The notes beneath the pieces are model-generated. The model saw nothing but the letters and a program-made list of their open reading frames with translations. It ran no database searches and was not told the DNA's origin. A program made the translations under genes and the position numbers. 64,000 nt of DNA, from NCBI GenBank assembly GCA_013399115.1, contig VXAA01002967.1, forward strand, positions 317,429 to 381,428. Reading direction: 5' to 3'. Positions 61,511 to 64,000 of the stretch are shown here, piece after piece. Origin of the DNA: Anseranas semipalmata (Eukaryota > Chordata > Aves > Anseriformes > Anseranatidae). The first letter of the stretch is position 1. Every line of letters begins with the position of its first letter.

Positions 61511-64000
61511 GGCTTGTTCTACAGATGCTGTTTGCCTGAAAACTCCAAGATCCCTCTTCTGCATAAGCTGCTTCCTCAGGTCGCTGTGCAAATGCATGTA
61601 GGACAAGTTCTTGAAAAGAAAAACATTGTTTTATCAGTGTTTGGTGTTTGTAGAGATGTGGTGTCCATAAATAAATTTGTAGCCCACCCTCATTCCTCTG
61701 TTCCTCTGAGAACCTGTAGCAGGCATTTCAGTCATATTGTGGAACTAGTCTTCTCTCCAAAGGACAAAAAGTTTCCAGTTATTTCAGGTAGTTATCTCAA
61801 CTAAGAAAATAAATGTTAGCTCTATGAAGTATTGTTACTTATACATGTTTTTAAAAACAAAGAAATTATTTATAAGTAGATGCAACTGAATGCATCTTGC
61901 ATCTCTTTAAAGTTTATCCAAAAAGCCAAGTGTCATGCATTTCACATAATGACTGAATAATTCTTTCAGACATTTTGAGTGGTAACTTGTTTCACAATAT
62001 TACAGTAGTGGAATTAATAACTGTGCATATATGATTTGCTATGTGGATGGATTTTGGTTTGTTTTTAAATTTTAAAAATAGCCCTATAAATGCACTTTCC
62101 AAGTGCTTTTACATTCTAAGAAATAATCCTTTACCTTCACCTTCAGAAGGTGAAAGAGTAAAACCGTTACATACTCAGTATAGACTTAACATCCTCAGCC
62201 ATTTTGTGACTTCTAATTCCTTGCTTGGTTTTGCTTTCTTCTTTGCTTATTTATGTCTTCAGTTTTCCTCTCAAATGTTTTCTAGCTTTTAATCTTGAGA
62301 GTTGAACATAAAATACCATACTGATAAGTCTAATGGCAACAGGTAGTAGAGCTGGTAAGATAACCCTTTACCAGTCAGTGTTACCCTGTCCTGAGTTTCC
62401 AGCAAGCATTTATGATCTGCACTGCCTTATGCTTTGTAGGGAGGATAATCTGTTCAGCAGAAATAATGGCCAGTGCTGCATTTGTGCAGTTACATTTAGT
62501 TTCCTGAATCCCCTGTAGTTCTAAGTACCTGTAGTAGAGCAGAAGATGGCTGCTTTTGATGGGAAGGAAGAACAGACAGAATAGCTTCCTGTACATACGA
62601 TACTAGTTACACTCCCATGCCTGCCTTCAGACAGTGCTTGCTAGGGGGACTTCAAACATTTTGTGTCATTTTTGTTGCTCAGTCACATAAACCTGTGATT
62701 GTGTCCTCACTCCACAATCTTTTAAGCGGATCCCCTAGTGAGGAAACATCAATCATCATTCATACCTTTGCAATCTGGTATTTGGGTGGAAGAGTGATGT
62801 CCCTTGAAGTTACAGCATTTTGCCAGTGCTCAGCACAGAAAACGGCTTCAGAATTTCATCGCTTTGCTTTTTAATCTCAGTCACACGTGCAGCATTTTCC
62901 TTAATGCTGCACAAAAATTCCTCTCGATCGTTATGCTCAGTTGTAGAGTATGTAGTACAGGTGACATTTCAGTTAGGGAAGGACATGTCGGAGCATTAGG
63001 GTTGATTCAAGTGGGTAATCGCACTACCTATGAGTGACTGTTCTCGGGGGCAGGGGAACACCCTTTGGCTTATTAACATCTTGTGGGCTTTTTTGTTTGC
63101 TTTAAGCAAATCCCAAACCCAGAACAAAAATTATAACAAGAGCTTGCTGCTACCCCTCTGCGCATCTTACGCGGTCACCAGGCATCTTCTGAAGTGGGTG
63201 TAAGAGGGTGCAGCAGGCTGCCTTGCTGCGGGTGAAGAATTCTGAACCAGCAGCACTTCTGCAGGCACCTTGAGCTTGCTCAGGACTCAGTAATGTCAGG
63301 TGTGGCTGTAAGTACAGCAAGGCAGGGCAGGGGGAAGCTGGCTGAGGTTCTTCATCTAGTGTAAAGCTCCTTTCCCCACAGCTCACCGTTCGTCATGCAG
63401 GAAGCCACTAAAAGCTGAAGTGGAAAAAGAAGTCACATTCGAAAATAAACACATAGAGGAGAATGTGAAGAAGAGCCTATGTCATTACCACATGAGGAAA
63501 ATAATCACAGCCGTGCCTTTGTTTTCAAAAAACTGGGCTTGAAGGGTGCCTCCTTTGCATTAGGCAATTCCCTGAAAGATGACTTCAAGTCTATTTTTGC
63601 ACTTCTGACAAGAAGCACAGTATTGTTCTTTGTATGCGCAGAAAGCGTAGCTGTTTGTTCCTGTACACAAGAAAGTTAGCTAGTTCTGCACCCCTCTCCA
63701 GAAAGCTGTTTGATGTAGAATAAGGAAGAGTCGGAAAATAACACAGGTTATAGTTTTTTCAGTGATTCCTGACAAATGCTTGCTGATCATGTGACAATGC
63801 TTGTATAAGGGAGATTTATTGTATTTATTATCTGTGGAATAATTGTCACATAGTTCATGTCCACATATGCCATTATTCTTAATAAAAGACCAGGCTGTTG
63901 CATCACCTTTTGGGTGGAAAATGCTTTGAACAGCAGAGAGAGCCATGTGCTCCTTCACCAGCCTCTTGTTCATTTCTGTTAGCTGGCATCCATGAAAACC

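Larger units (their letters stand above)
33567..64000 (+). other. LYRM4: LYRM4 intron 2 (inferred; exon 3 not found)
   Basis: Downstream of exon 2 the gene still needs a short last coding exon of about 22 codons, containing a Gly-Gln-(Leu/Met)-Tyr signature. I looked on the + strand for an acceptor followed by such codons and did not find one. The last exon is probably beyond the right edge, or is diverged past my recognition. The neighbours seen beyond LYRM4 in mammals (PPP1R3G, RPP40) are not visible either. Apart from the elements listed separately, 33.6-38.2, 38.5-42.0, 42.7-45.1, 50-53.6, 54.1-60.4 and 61.6-64 kb contain only short chance open frames, A/T runs and unassigned intronic sequence. 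Confidence 0.6.

Noticed and set aside
33567..64000. LYRM4 exon 3, PPP1R3G or RPP40
   Set aside because: No acceptor followed by a Gly-Gln-(Leu/Met)-Tyr coding signature was found, and no long single-exon frame typical of PPP1R3G is present.
1..64000. CRISPR arrays, operons, origins or other prokaryotic features
   Set aside because: The sequence is vertebrate intronic DNA with CR1 repeats; no regularly spaced direct repeats with unique spacers are present.

Overview
The window is vertebrate nuclear DNA, almost certainly from a bird. It is AT-rich and intron-like, with stop codons in every frame over nearly all of its length. Its recognisable interspersed repeats are CR1 LINE fragments, including 3' ends of the avian type. 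The only island of high GC and CpG surrounds an assembly gap at 9622-9929. No bacterial-style operon, CRISPR array, rRNA gene or intact tRNA gene is visible.

One protein-coding gene is directly recognisable: LYRM4 (ISD11), the LYR-motif subunit of the mitochondrial cysteine desulfurase complex that builds Fe-S clusters. Its second coding exon is at 33446-33566 on the + strand. It has good splice sites and encodes 40 residues matching positions 30-69 of the 91-residue family protein. Exon 1, which carries the start codon and the LYR motif, is not in the readable sequence and probably lies in the gap inside the CpG island. Exon 3 was not found before the right edge. The region from about 9.9 to 33.4 kb is therefore read as LYRM4 intron 1, and 33.6 to 64 kb as intron 2.

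In vertebrates LYRM4 and FARS2 (mitochondrial phenylalanyl-tRNA synthetase) lie head to head and share a CpG-island promoter. By that synteny the left 9.4 kb should be the first intron of FARS2 on the - strand. No FARS2 coding exon is visible there, so this is inference only.

Layout: 1-8930, presumed FARS2 intron with an octamer-rich repeat near 2.1 kb. 8931-9225, a reversed CR1 tail. 9420-10150, the CpG island with its gap. 10.2-33.4 kb, presumed LYRM4 intron 1, containing a broken G-run, two sense-strand CR1 fragments with a tRNA-like element between them, several candidate regulatory modules, and a (CTTTTT)n tract of about 270 bp ending about 360 bp before exon 2. 33.6-64 kb, intron 2, with a reversed CR1 tail at 38.2 kb, more candidate enhancer modules, a gap flanked by near-identical copies at 47.4 kb, and an unexplained CpG-enriched segment at 60.5-61.5 kb.

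I see no clear new gene system. The points most worth checking are the hexanucleotide tract in intron 1 of a frataxin-partner gene, the missing exon and promoter in the gap, the POU/SOX-type and homeobox-type motif clusters, and the 61 kb segment.
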